A DNA stretch of 64,000 bases, from positions 2,232,001 to 2,296,000 of the forward strand of contig NZ_CP028092.1 in assembly GCF_005491705.1 (NCBI RefSeq). The letters are read 5' to 3'. Positions 1 to 9,248 of the stretch are shown piece after piece (positions within the stretch are counted from its first letter, which is position 1; every line of letters starts with the position of its first letter). A program made the position numbers and the translations under genes. Under the pieces are notes generated by a model. The model did not search any database. It was not told the DNA's origin and saw nothing but the letters and a program-made list of their open reading frames with translations. The stretch is from Pontibacter sp. SGAir0037. Its GTDB lineage: Bacteria > Bacteroidota > Bacteroidia > Cytophagales > Hymenobacteraceae.

Positions 1-478
1 GGTATAGCAGATCCCCGTTGTGCGTCCCGATCCAGAGCCTGCCCATGCCATCTTCTACCAGAGTGGTAATTCTGGAGTCGACGATCTGCTCTGAAAGATC
101 CACTACCTCTGCCCTGTTATGATGCACCCGAACAAGCGCATTATCGCTGGCGGCCCAGATGCCTCCTTTGGCAGAAGGGGCTATAGCATAAAACGCGCTC
201 GAAGATAAACCAGGAAGGTTGTTTTCTTTATAAACCAGCAGTTCATGGCCGTCAAACCGAACCAGCCCTTCTTCTGTGGCAGTCCAGAGAAAACCTTCGT
301 CGTCTTTCCTGATATCGAAAACAGTGTTCTGAGGCAGGCCGCTTTTGTTATCCCAGATCTGCACCACAAAAGATGGTTCGAACCAGGCGCTTATATTTTG
401 CTGTGCACTCAGCTGTCCGCCACAAAGGTAAAGCAGCCACAACAAGCACCAATAGCGACGGAATAATGGCAAACCCAT
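1..478 (-). CDS. Two-component regulator propeller protein, N-terminal part (runs off the left edge)
   Basis: Reading the minus strand from an ATG at 478 gives 159 open codons to the window edge. The first 25 residues are a signal peptide (LLWLLYLCGGQLSAQ), so the start is well placed. They are followed by the Reg_prop pattern: GLPQNTVFDI, then DDEGFLWTATEEGLVRFDG, and later EDGMGRLWIGTHNGDLLY. Such repeats form the periplasmic beta-propeller of large one-membrane sensor kinases or hybrid regulators that detect extracellular ligands in Bacteroidota. The output domain lies outside the window, so kinase, hybrid kinase or diguanylate cyclase cannot be told apart. It is divergent from the metalloprotease gene at 786. 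Confidence 0.85.
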   Translation of the reverse strand, partial: MGLPLFRRYWCLLWLLYLCGGQLSAQQNISAWFEPSFVVQIWDNKSGLPQNTVFDIRKDDEGFLWTATEEGLVRFDGHELLVYKENNLPGLSSSAFYAIAPSAKGGIWAASDNALVRVHHNRAEVVDLSEQIVDSRITTLVEDGMGRLWIGTHNGDLLY

Positions 479-785
479 TTGTAAGCTAATTAAACAAGCT
501 GGTAAGTTAAAAGAATATGCAAATTGTAACTTATTTCTAAGAATACCAGCCTTTTGCATATTTAATTTTTACTATTTAAAACACCTTTAAATAGTTCTAT
601 TATATATTAAACAAATTAAAGTACAATATACAAAACCTTGAATTTAAGCAAGTAATGTTATAACTTTGATGTTATCTATTGTTCAATTAAGCGGTCTTTG
701 CAAATTTTAACTTACCTTTAAAATCAGGTAATCTGCACCTTGTGCAATCATACGGTTTTTATTTTCATCTTCAACTAAATAGCTA
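479..785. other. Divergent intergenic region, AT-rich
   Basis: No gene is seen in these 307 bases. They separate the sensor gene on the minus strand from the metalloprotease on the plus strand and must hold both promoters. Only the plus-strand candidate at 637-668 is convincing. Confidence 0.6.
637..668 (+). promoter_or_regulatory. Candidate Bacteroidota sigma-A promoter for the metalloprotease gene
   Basis: TAACTTTG at 661-668 fits the -7 consensus TAnnTTTG of this phylum, and TTG at 638-640 lies 20 nt upstream as the -33 element. The 5' leader would be about 110 nt. This is a consensus match only. Confidence 0.45.
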
Positions 786-3275
786 ATGCCAAAACTCTAC
801 AAGGCCCTAAGTTTGCTTTTGCTTGCGGCTATTACACAAACATCCTGTTCCACTACTAAAGCAACCACCGGTACAGCTCCCGAAACAGCCAAAACAGAAA
901 ATGCTGAAAAGCCAAAGCAAAGCTCCAGAAGTGGTATCAAAAACTACAGCGACGTCATTACCCGAGAGGCCGTTTCTGACGAAGGGGTTTTTACAGTACA
1001 TAAAGTAGGTGATAAGTATTACTATGAAATCCCGGATTCGCTTCTGAACCGCGATTTCCTTTGGATCACCCGCTTTGCCGGGCTTCCGACCGGGCTCGGA
1101 AACGGCTATATAAATGCCGGATCATCTGTAAATGAGCAGATGGTGGTATGGCAGAAATTCGAGAACAAGATTCTGCTTAAAACAAAGTCATACCAGTCGG
1201 TAGCAGCCGATTCGCTGCCTATTAGTTTATCGGTACAGGTGAACAATTACCAGCCTACTATTTACGCCTTTGATATTGCGGCACTCGCCAGAGATTCTGC
1301 CGGCTATGTGGTGGAGGTTAGCAAATTTCTTCAAAGCGATGTGAAAGCCTTTAGTGGCCTGGACGCGAATATGAGGCAAACGTATAAAGTAAGCAAGCTC
1401 GACGAGAGCCGCAGCTTTATTTCCAGTGCCAAAAGCTTTCCGCTGAACCTGGAGGTAAAGCAAGACTTTACCTACGAGGCAGGCGCACCGCCTTCTAACT
1501 CCGCTACAGGCACTATCAGTCTGCTCATGAACCAATCAATGGTTCTGCTCCCCAAGGTACCTATGCAGCCACGCATCAACGACTACAGGGTTGGCTATTT
1601 CAATGTATCCCAGATTGACTACGGGTCTGAAGCGCTGAAAGCAGATGAAAAGTCGTATATCCGCAGGTGGCGCCTCGAACCTAAAGATGTGGAGGCTTAT
1701 AAACGAGGCGAACTGGTAGAGCCTGTGAAACCGATTGTTTATTACCTGGACCCTGCCACACCTGAAAAGCTGCGCCCTTACATTCGGGCAGGTGTGGAAC
1801 AGTGGCAGAAAGCCTTCGAAACAGCAGGCTTTAAAAATGCCATTCTGGCCAAAGACCCTCCTTCTCCAACAGAAGACCCTGATTTTAACCCTGAAGATGT
1901 GCGTTATTCTGTGATTCGCTACGTGGCCAGCACCACCCGAAATGCAGTAGGGCCGAGTGTGTCTGATCCGCGTTCAGGAGAGATTATTGAAAGCGACATT
2001 ATCTGGTACCACAACCACCTTCGCTCTTACCGCAACAGGTACCTGCTCGAGACTGGGGCCGCCAACCCTTCGGCACGTACCCTGGAAACCCCTATGGAAG
2101 ACCTGGGCGAAATGATGCTTGAGGTAATTACACACGAAGTAGGCCATGCTTTAGGATTGCCCCATAACATGAAAGCCAGCGCTGCCTACCTGACCGATTC
2201 TTTGCGCTCCGGTAAATTCACGCAGGAATATGGTATAGCGGCTACGATCATGGACTATGCCCGGTATAATTATGTTGCCCAGCCAGGCGATGAAAACGTA
2301 CGGTTTATACGCCAGCTGGGCCCTTACGACCATTATGCCATTAACTGGGGTTACCGCTATTTGCCCAATGCTCAGAATGCTGAGCAGGAAGTACCAACGC
2401 TAAATAAATGGATTGAAGACAAAGCCAATAACCCGATGTACCGCTTCGGCAGCGGCAGTGGCGGTTATGATCCGGATAGCCAGACTGAAGGCATCGGAAA
2501 CGATGTGGTAAAAGCCAGCAGCTACGGCTTAAGCAACCTGAAGAAAGTAGCACCTAAACTATACGACTGGACCGCTGCCCAAACCAACGAGTACGAAGAC
2601 CTGAACGAGTTATACGGAGAGTTGATGGGTGTCTGGAGCCGCTACATTGGCCATGTAGTTACCAATGTAGGTGGCATACACGAAGACAGGCTCAAGCCCA
2701 GCCAAAAAGGCAATATTTTTACGCCGGTAAGCGCTAAAGAGCAGGCAGCTTCGGTAGCGTGGCTCCTTACAAACGCTTTCTCTTCTCCTGCCTGGTTACA
2801 CCAGTCTAAAATCAGCAGCAATATACACCACGCCAGCCATGTAGATAATATCCGTAGCCTGCAGACACGCCACCTGAACAGCTTACTCTCTGCCGACAGG
2901 CTAACCCGCCTGATGGAAAACGAGGTGAACGGTGTGCGCTATAATGCCCTGGATATGGTGCGCCAGTTACAGAGTGGCATCTGGAATGAGTTGGCAGGCG
3001 GAGCTAAAATAGACATTTACCGCAGAAACCTGCAAAAGGCTTACCTAGACCGCATGAACTTCCTGCTGAACGAAGAACCTGCAAGAGCTTCGCGCTTCGG
3101 TACTCCCGTTGACCTGAGCCAGTCAGACATTCGCTCGATTGCAAGAGGCGAACTGATCAGGCTGCAACGCCAGCTCAGAAACGCCCAGAGCCGCCACAGC
3201 AACGACCTTACCAGGTATCACATAGACGATGCCCTTTTCAGGATAGATACTATTCTAAACCCTACAAAGAAATAA
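786..3275 (+). CDS. Zinc-dependent metalloprotease lipoprotein (DUF5117/DUF5118 type)
   Basis: This 829-residue protein starts with a lipoprotein signal: a hydrophobic stretch ending in a lipobox with Cys at residue 21 (ITQTSC). It should therefore be anchored in the cell envelope. The central part carries HEVGHALGLPH at residues 450-460, the extended HExxHxxGxxH zinc site of metzincin-like peptidases: two His and the Glu form the active site and the third His completes zinc binding. Length and arrangement (a beta-rich N-terminal half, the zinc site in the middle, a helical C-terminal half rich in Arg and Gln) fit the large Bacteroidota zinc-dependent metalloprotease family carrying DUF5117 and DUF5118. 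The substrate is unknown. It is followed 6 nt after the stop by a strong terminator and so is probably transcribed alone. Confidence 0.9.
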   Translation: MPKLYKALSLLLLAAITQTSCSTTKATTGTAPETAKTENAEKPKQSSRSGIKNYSDVITREAVSDEGVFTVHKVGDKYYYEIPDSLLNRDFLWITRFAGLPTGLGNGYINAGSSVNEQMVVWQKFENKILLKTKSYQSVAADSLPISLSVQVNNYQPTIYAFDIAALARDSAGYVVEVSKFLQSDVKAFSGLDANMRQTYKVSKLDESRSFISSAKSFPLNLEVKQDFTYEAGAPPSNSATGTISLLMNQSMVLLPKVPMQPRINDYRVGYFNVSQIDYGSEALKADEKSYIRRWRLEPKDVEAYKRGELVEPVKPIVYYLDPATPEKLRPYIRAGVEQWQKAFETAGFKNAILAKDPPSPTEDPDFNPEDVRYSVIRYVASTTRNAVGPSVSDPRSGEIIESDIIWYHNHLRSYRNRYLLETGAANPSARTLETPMEDLGEMMLEVITHEVGHALGLPHNMKASAAYLTDSLRSGKFTQEYGIAATIMDYARYNYVAQPGDENVRFIRQLGPYDHYAINWGYRYLPNAQNAEQEVPTLNKWIEDKANNPMYRFGSGSGGYDPDSQTEGIGNDVVKASSYGLSNLKKVAPKLYDWTAAQTNEYEDLNELYGELMGVWSRYIGHVVTNVGGIHEDRLKPSQKGNIFTPVSAKEQAASVAWLLTNAFSSPAWLHQSKISSNIHHASHVDNIRSLQTRHLNSLLSADRLTRLMENEVNGVRYNALDMVRQLQSGIWNELAGGAKIDIYRRNLQKAYLDRMNFLLNEEPARASRFGTPVDLSQSDIRSIARGELIRLQRQLRNAQSRHSNDLTRYHIDDALFRIDTILNPTKK

Positions 3276-3280
3276 TGATA

Positions 3281-3322
3281 AAGCCTCCCTGCCTGGACGA
3301 ACTACTCGCAGGGAGGCTTTTT
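3281..3322 (+). terminator. Intrinsic terminator of the metalloprotease gene
   Basis: A 12-nt G+C-rich stem (AAGCCTCCCTGC at 3281-3292 with its complement from 3308) is followed by a T-run. Confidence 0.85.
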
Positions 3323-3469
3323 GCTTTTGTTCATCCTACAAAAAACGCAGATACACCTTCGCGTCTTAACCAAAACCTGCTCTTGCCGTTTAAACTGAAA
3401 CTGACAGATGGAGGAACTGGCATATTTACCATTCCCTTCTCTTCTTTTACAACTTAAACTAAAAGCTAT

Positions 3470-3775
3470 ATGAATTATACTGAGAATTTTGAAGGTATTA
3501 AGATAGATGTGCAGGCTGTGGACATTTCTATTTCTGATTCTATTCAGCAAATGGTGCGCGACTCGATCACAAAACTGAAGCGCCACGCCAAGAAAATAGA
3601 TTCCGTGGATGTATACTTTAAAGAAGAAGCCAGCCAGTCTACTGACTCCAGGCGGGTGAGTATGCGCGTAGGTATACCCGGCAACGATGTGTTTGCCGAA
3701 GACACTGGCGAAAACTGGTTTGAGCTTCTGAAAAATGTAGAGGAAAAACTGAAAAGGCAGTTAGAGAAGCGATAG
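3470..3775 (+). CDS. raiA: Ribosome hibernation promoting factor / RaiA-like protein
   Basis: The 101-residue protein matches the short HPF/RaiA (sigma-54 modulation, S30AE) family. It has the beta-alpha-beta pattern typical of the fold, with IKIDVQAVDISISDSIQQMV near the N-terminus, then VDVYFKEE, VSMRVGIPGNDVFAEDTGENW and a basic C-terminal helix ending KLKRQLEKR. Known members bind the 30S subunit in stationary phase, block tRNA and mRNA binding and preserve inactive ribosomes. The length is that of the short type, without the dimerising C-terminal domain of long HPF. It is monocistronic, with a terminator about 20 nt downstream. Confidence 0.9.
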   Translation: MNYTENFEGIKIDVQAVDISISDSIQQMVRDSITKLKRHAKKIDSVDVYFKEEASQSTDSRRVSMRVGIPGNDVFAEDTGENWFELLKNVEEKLKRQLEKR

Positions 3776-3795
3776 TTCGTATCAATCGGATCTTG

Positions 3796-3836
3796 AAACC
3801 CGCTGCTCCACTTTTACAAGTGGGGCAGCGGGTTTT
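3796..3836 (+). terminator. Intrinsic terminator after raiA
   Basis: AAACCCGCTGCTCCACTT pairs across a short loop with AAGTGGGGCAGCGGGTTTT, an almost perfect stem followed by T residues. Confidence 0.85.
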
Positions 3837-4326
3837 GTTGTTACAATTCTATCTAGTACGATTTCAACAAATGCTAATAATTACACGCAGGCATAAAGCA
3901 GCATAAAACTTCTTCCCATAGCAAATAACTACCTCTACTTAAGATATAAGTACGTTTACCCACTAAAACTGCTCATAACAAAATATTATCATGTATTAAT
4001 AACTTTTAACTGAAGTTCTGCCGTATATCCTGTCAAAGATTAATACAAAAGGAGATAAATCCAGTGATTTCTTTTATTCCGGTTGTTAACATTAGCATTA
4101 TTTCCAGCAGAAGGCGCTTTAAATATTAATTTCTGAAGTGAAAGATTTGAATACAATACTGCCAACCACCTTCCACAGCCTATTGCAGTGTTCACTTTAC
4201 CGGGCTGGTCCAATCTTATAACAATAATATTTTATTTTAAGCAGTAATCATCCGTTCAGCTTTATCTGTTTAACGGCAGGCACTGCTATATCTTGTTCAA
4301 TCAGTTTTAACATTTACAATTAAACT
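3837..4326. other. Long AT-rich leader region upstream of the adhesin gene
   Basis: About 490 bases hold no gene-like reading frame. The stretch must contain the adhesin promoter, but no clear TAnnTTTG box with a matching -33 element was found. Confidence 0.5.
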
Positions 4327-6786
4327 ATGAAAAAACACTACCACGATTTAAGTCAGACAAACGACAGCACATCGCCTTACATTTCACAAGCAGGTAAATC
4401 TGCCTTGCGCCTGCTGCTGTTTGTCTTTCTGTTTTCAGCTACCTTAAGCGCAAAGGCAGCAGCCATAGAAGCTACCATAAAAACAGAGGGCTCTACTTTG
4501 TTAGATTGCGAAACTTCATCTGTTTTACTACAAGGGCAAGCCATTGTAGATGGCGCTACAAATCCTGAAGGCATTACCTATAGCTGGACAGGCCCTGGAA
4601 ACTTTACTTCAAACGATCAGGATATACAAGCAACAGTTGAAGGCTACTATAGCTTAACGGTAGCAGCTCCTGACGGAAGTACTGCAAAGGCTGAAGTAGT
4701 AATCAACAGGTTCAGAATTTCACTTAGCCCCAACGGAACAAGATTAACATGTAATAATCCGGAAATGGAATTACGTAGCGGTCCTATTTTGGAGGGTGTT
4801 GAATACTCGTGGATCGGGCCAAACGGATTCACTTCGAACAAGCCGGTTATTACCGCATCAGTTGGTGGAATATACAAGGTAACTGCAGTAAATCCTGCTA
4901 CCGGATGTACTGTTTCAGATGAATATGATTTAGCCGGACTTATCGTTCCTACTGGTAATGCTGGCCCTGACAAACAAATCAGCTGTGAAAACCCTACCGT
5001 AACACTTGAAGGTAACAGAGGTACTGCAGGAGCACCTCATGCTATCTGGTTTGCGCTTGATGGTGGACATATCGTTTCCGGAGAAAGAAGCCTGACTCCT
5101 GTAGTAGACGCACCGGGTAAGTATGTTTTATTACTTACAGATATATTAACTGCCTGCCAGAAAAGTGACACAGTACTGGTTACAGGTGAAAAAAGCTTTA
5201 GCGTAAAAATTTCCTCTCCCGGCACAACCATACTACACTGTAACAGAGAATCGGTTAGCTTAATAGCTTTACCGACTCCACATGACAAAGCATTAGTTTA
5301 TAGCTGGTCGGGCCCTGATGGGTTTTCATCTGCTGCAGGCACCATCAGTGTTAGCGTACCGGGTAAATATAGTCTTACCGCAACCGATCCAGCTACAGGT
5401 TGCACGGCTACTGCCGAATATACTGTAGGTGGACCTGTTTATCCGAAAGGCACTGCCGGTCCGGACAAAGTATTAACATGCGACAACCCTACTGTAACAC
5501 TCGAAGGCAAAACGAATACAGGTAACTTCGTTTGGATTGCACTAGACGGTGGCCATATTGCGTCAGAATACAACATCATTACACCTACAGTGGACGCACC
5601 CGGAACTTACATTCTAAGAATGACGGAAATGATAGGCAGCTGTGTTTTAGAAGATACCGTAATCGTTACCCGCGAAGATAAAGTACCAACGGCCAATGCT
5701 GTGGGTGGCGAATTGAGCTGCTTGGGCAGTTCGCTTCAACTAAAAGGTTCTTCCGATACACCGGGCGCCACCTATAGCTGGACAGGACCCGGAGGTTTTA
5801 CTTCTAACAAGCAGAACCCGACAGTAACGGAGTTAGGCGCCTATACTTTAACAGTTACCCACCCGCAAAGTGGTTGCCAGGCCACTTCAACAGTATATGT
5901 CAGGACGGCATCCACCGAGATCGTAAAATCGCATCATGTCATTGACTTTAATGGGGAAAAGAAAGGCTTGATCAGTTCTATAGATACTGAATACGGACCT
6001 GTATCGATTATGGGCAGAAGAAGGCTTCCTGATGGTGAGGATATGTTTGCGCCCGAAAATCATGCCGCCATTTTCGATTCACAAGCCCCTACCGGCGACG
6101 ATGCAGACCTGTATTCAAAAGATTGGAGCAATATTCTGATTGTGAACCAGGATTTAACAGACGTTCCGAATGATAACCAGTGGGGAGCCGAATTAATTCT
6201 GGACTTCTCTGCCATAGGCTACCTGAACCTGGAATCTGTAAAGGTGAAAGACATTGATGCATACGAAGACAACTCTTGGATTTACCTGTACGGACCTTTT
6301 GATATAGAATTGAAACGTATTAAACTGCAGCCTTTGGGCAATAACAGTGCGCAGGAAGTAGATCTGGGCAATACAAGAGGTGTCGTGAAAATGAAAGTGG
6401 TATTTGACGGCAGAAATAACGGGCAACTGGCCGGCTCCGGAGCCATAGACGATCTGAAATTCTACATGGATAAAGAAGTTCCTGCCCCCTGCCCTGTCGC
6501 CCAGGAAGAACCAAAAGTATCCTCTACAACTTATGCCACTGCTTATCCGACTATGTTTAACGACAAGGCTACAGTTGAATTTAAATTTGAAACTGCAGAT
6601 AATTACAACCTGAGCCTGTACGACAGCAAAGGGCAACTTGTAAAGCAGTTGAAAGCAGGTACAGCATTAGCCAATGAAACCCTTACATCGGAAGTAGACG
6701 GAAATAACCTGAAAGAAGGCATGTACTTCGTTCGCCTTGTAAGTGCTTCCGAAACAAAAACAATAAAGCTGATCCTGAGAAGGTAA
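4327..6786 (+). CDS. Secreted Ig/PKD-like repeat adhesin with T9SS sorting domain
   Basis: This is an 819-residue exported protein. A polar extension of about 27 residues precedes the hydrophobic signal segment (LRLLLFVFLFSATLSAKAAA). Residues from about 50 to 530 hold six beta-sandwich repeats of two alternating kinds: four of the kind YSWTGPGNFTSN and two containing AGPDK, NPTVTLEG and ALDGGHI. Residues from about 530 to 720 form an unassigned beta-rich domain (VIDFNGEKKGLISS to AIDDLKFYMD). The last 85 residues, from AYPTMFNDKATVEF to MYFVRLVSASETKTIKLILRR's core, are a type A T9SS C-terminal sorting domain, so the product should be secreted and attached to the cell surface. A role in adhesion or gliding is inferred. 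A terminator follows. Confidence 0.85.
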   Translation: MKKHYHDLSQTNDSTSPYISQAGKSALRLLLFVFLFSATLSAKAAAIEATIKTEGSTLLDCETSSVLLQGQAIVDGATNPEGITYSWTGPGNFTSNDQDIQATVEGYYSLTVAAPDGSTAKAEVVINRFRISLSPNGTRLTCNNPEMELRSGPILEGVEYSWIGPNGFTSNKPVITASVGGIYKVTAVNPATGCTVSDEYDLAGLIVPTGNAGPDKQISCENPTVTLEGNRGTAGAPHAIWFALDGGHIVSGERSLTPVVDAPGKYVLLLTDILTACQKSDTVLVTGEKSFSVKISSPGTTILHCNRESVSLIALPTPHDKALVYSWSGPDGFSSAAGTISVSVPGKYSLTATDPATGCTATAEYTVGGPVYPKGTAGPDKVLTCDNPTVTLEGKTNTGNFVWIALDGGHIASEYNIITPTVDAPGTYILRMTEMIGSCVLEDTVIVTREDKVPTANAVGGELSCLGSSLQLKGSSDTPGATYSWTGPGGFTSNKQNPTVTELGAYTLTVTHPQSGCQATSTVYVRTASTEIVKSHHVIDFNGEKKGLISSIDTEYGPVSIMGRRRLPDGEDMFAPENHAAIFDSQAPTGDDADLYSKDWSNILIVNQDLTDVPNDNQWGAELILDFSAIGYLNLESVKVKDIDAYEDNSWIYLYGPFDIELKRIKLQPLGNNSAQEVDLGNTRGVVKMKVVFDGRNNGQLAGSGAIDDLKFYMDKEVPAPCPVAQEEPKVSSTTYATAYPTMFNDKATVEFKFETADNYNLSLYDSKGQLVKQLKAGTALANETLTSEVDGNNLKEGMYFVRLVSASETKTIKLILRR

Positions 6787-6803
6787 AACCCGTTTCACCT
6801 TAA

Positions 6804-6844
6804 AAAACAGCCCCTGCAATACCAGATGCAGGGGCTGTTTTTTT
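6804..6844 (+). terminator. Intrinsic terminator after the adhesin gene
   Basis: AAACAGCCCCTGCA pairs with TGCAGGGGCTGTTT across an 8-nt loop and is followed by a T-run. Confidence 0.9.
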
Positions 6845-6911
6845 ATGTACCTGCACTATCTGCTGCTTTCCGGCAGCATTTCACAATTTTTCATCTCAAT
6901 GTGATTATTTC

Positions 6912-6927
6912 TGGCACACAATCTGCT
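6912..6927 (+). promoter_or_regulatory. Candidate sigma-54 (-24/-12) promoter
   Basis: TGGCACACAATCTGCT has the -24 element TGGCAC complete, and CTGCT in place of TTGCA/T at -12. The spacing from the GG pair to the GC pair is exactly 10 nt, as sigma-54 requires. It lies 60 nt before the ATG at 6987. An NtrC-type activator with the GAFTGA sigma-54 contact motif is encoded at 32965-34332 in this window. Confidence 0.55.
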
Positions 6928-6986
6928 AAGGCCTATATATAATAAATATATGCTCCTTATATCTAGTTCCTTACAAAAATAAAACC

Positions 6987-9179
6987 ATGAAAAATGTTCA
7001 ATTTTTAGCAAAAACACTATCCCGAGTGGGTACAACAACTTCGCAAGCCACTGCGCTTTTATACAGCAAAATATTGTTGCTGCTGCTGTTCACAACAGTT
7101 CTTAGCGCCTGCGAAGAGGAATTGAACAATCCGGCCCCAACTGGCACCACCATTACAGCCAAAGCGGGAGATGACAAAACAGTGGAGGTTGGCCAGACCG
7201 CTACTCTCGATGCCTCCGCCTCTACTGAAAGTGAAAACAGAACCCTCTATTATAGCTGGGCCATCTTGCAGAAGCCGGAAGGAAGCCAGGCCGTTATCAC
7301 CAGTCCTACCCAGGTAAGACCAACCTTTGTAGCAGATTTACCAGGTGTTTACCAGATAGAGCTTACGGCAAGCAGCGCTGGCGGTCAAAGCAAAGATCAG
7401 TTAACCCTTACCGCTGTTACCGGCACAGGTGGAGCTGGCGGCGAAGGTGAAACAGCCACTATTCTAAACTAGGATATTACCACTGACCTCACCTTAACTG
7501 ATAAATTTGCCGACCCTGGCAAGGCAGATTATGTTGTTGCTGGCAATATCAAAGTGAACGCTAGGCTTACCATTGCACCAGGTGTTGTCATAGAGTTCGA
7601 AGCAGACAAGGGCTTGGAAGTGGCCTTACAAGGTGCCCTGATCGCCAACGGAACTGCTAGCCAGACCATCACCTTCACAGGCAAACAAAAAGTTAAAGGT
7701 TTCTGGAGAGGCATCCTGATACAAGGTTACAATGAGTTCGATCATGTGGAAGTAGCCTATGGAGGTGGCGGGGGTGACAACGGAATTTCTGGCAATGTAA
7801 CCCTCTACGGTGAAACCTGGTCGTCTATTAGTCTAAAAGCCAGCAACACTACGTTTTCGAACAGTGGCAGCTATGGTGTGTACTTAGGCGTTGGTTCAGA
7901 TAGCCATAATCTCAGCAACGTTACCTTTACCTCCAATACGCGAAGCAGCATGTATGCTCATGCCACTGTTTTGCCAGGTTTAGCCTCCGGTATCAGCCTG
8001 GTAGGTGGTAATGGGCATAATGGAGTGGCAACCGGCGGACATGTTCCTTATTATACCCACTTGCCTGAACTGGTTTGGCCTGCCCTGGAAGATGGTGCGA
8101 CTTACCTTGTTACAGATGATATTATACTGGAAGCCGATGTAAAAATAGCCCCGGGGGCCACTTTTGAATTTAAAGCCGACAAAGCTTTTTATATCAGAAA
8201 CAGCCAGGGTGCATTTGCCTACGGCTCACTCGTTGCCAAAGGAACAGCCGATAAACCTATCACCTTTACAGGTTATAGTAAACAAAAAGGCTACTGGAAA
8301 GGCATCATGTTTTCTTCTTCGAGTCAGCGGAATGAACTGGACCATGTAAAGGTGCTTTATGCGGGCAACAGCAACTTCTACAACTTCCCTGCAAATGTAA
8401 AAACGAATATCGGGCTTGCGGGTACAATAGACCAATACAGTGGCTATGCCAGTCCTTCCCTGAAAATAAGCAATACAGAGAGCAGCTATAGTGGCGGCTA
8501 CGGCTTTTATATAGAAGGAGAAGCACCAGTTTTGCATCATTTCTCCGGCAACAGATTCAGCAATAATACAGGCGCTGCACTTTATATCCGTGCCAACCTG
8601 GTTCATAAGCTAGACAACAATTCCAGGTTCAGCAATGGCAATGGCTTTAACGGCATAGAAACAGAAGGCACTGTGTCTCATAACGAGGAAATAACCTGGC
8701 CAACAGCAATCGGTGCGATGGGGGTACATGTGGTAGGTGATCTGTTTTTTGAGTCAGGAGTGAAAATTATTTCGGCCACCAATAAACCGGTTTCCTTTCA
8801 GTTTGATTCGAACAAGGCGCTGCACGTGCGGAACAATGGCTACCTGATTGCAAAAGGTTCTGCAGAAGGGCCTGTTAGCTTCGGAGGCTATCCTACTCCA
8901 CAATTTACATCTAACTGGCAGGGCATCTTCTTCGACAGCAACAGCAGCCTGAATGAGCTGCACAGGGTAACGGTCAGCAATGGCGGCATGAGCAATAACC
9001 CTGTCCTGAACCCGATGGCTAACATCACTGTGAGAGGGGCAGCCAAGGTTGTAAACAGCTACATCTCCGGCAGCTTAGGCTACGGCATCTTTGTAAGCAG
9101 GGCAGCTACCGTAAATACAGATGCCAAAACAAGCAATACGTTCGAGTACAATACGCTTGCAAACTACATAGAAGAATAA
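6987..9179 (+). pseudogene. Beta-helix lipoprotein with PKD domain, split by one in-frame TAG
   Basis: Two open stretches, 6987-7472 (161 codons) and 7473-9179 (568 codons), lie in the same frame and are separated only by a TAG at 7470-7472. The first part has a lipoprotein signal (LLLLLFTTVLSAC, Cys 42) and a PKD-like domain (GDDKTVEVGQTATLDASAS). The second part begins without a usable start close to the stop (a GTG at 7554 is the first candidate) and has repeats of the parallel beta-helix kind: APGVVIEFEADKGLEV, KGFWRGILI, LDHVKVLYAG, repeated three times. Together they read as one surface lipoprotein of about 730 residues. The interruption may be a real nonsense mutation, a sequencing error or suppression. 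If the TAG is effective, only a 161-residue lipoprotein is made. Confidence 0.8.
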
Positions 9180-9180
9180 A

Positions 9181-9240
9181 TGCTTTCACAAATAAAAGAG
9201 GCTGCGGGTATTCCCGCAGCCTCTTTTATTTGTGAAAGCA
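9181..9240. terminator. Bidirectional terminator: 28-bp perfect inverted repeat
   Basis: The two 28-nt arms (9181-9208 and 9213-9240) are exact complements around a TATT loop. The arms contain A-rich and T-rich ends (AAATAAAAGAGGCTGCGGG), so each direction has a U-tract. It lies directly between convergent genes ending at 9179 and 9249. Confidence 0.92.
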
Positions 9241-9248
9241 AAGGTGTA

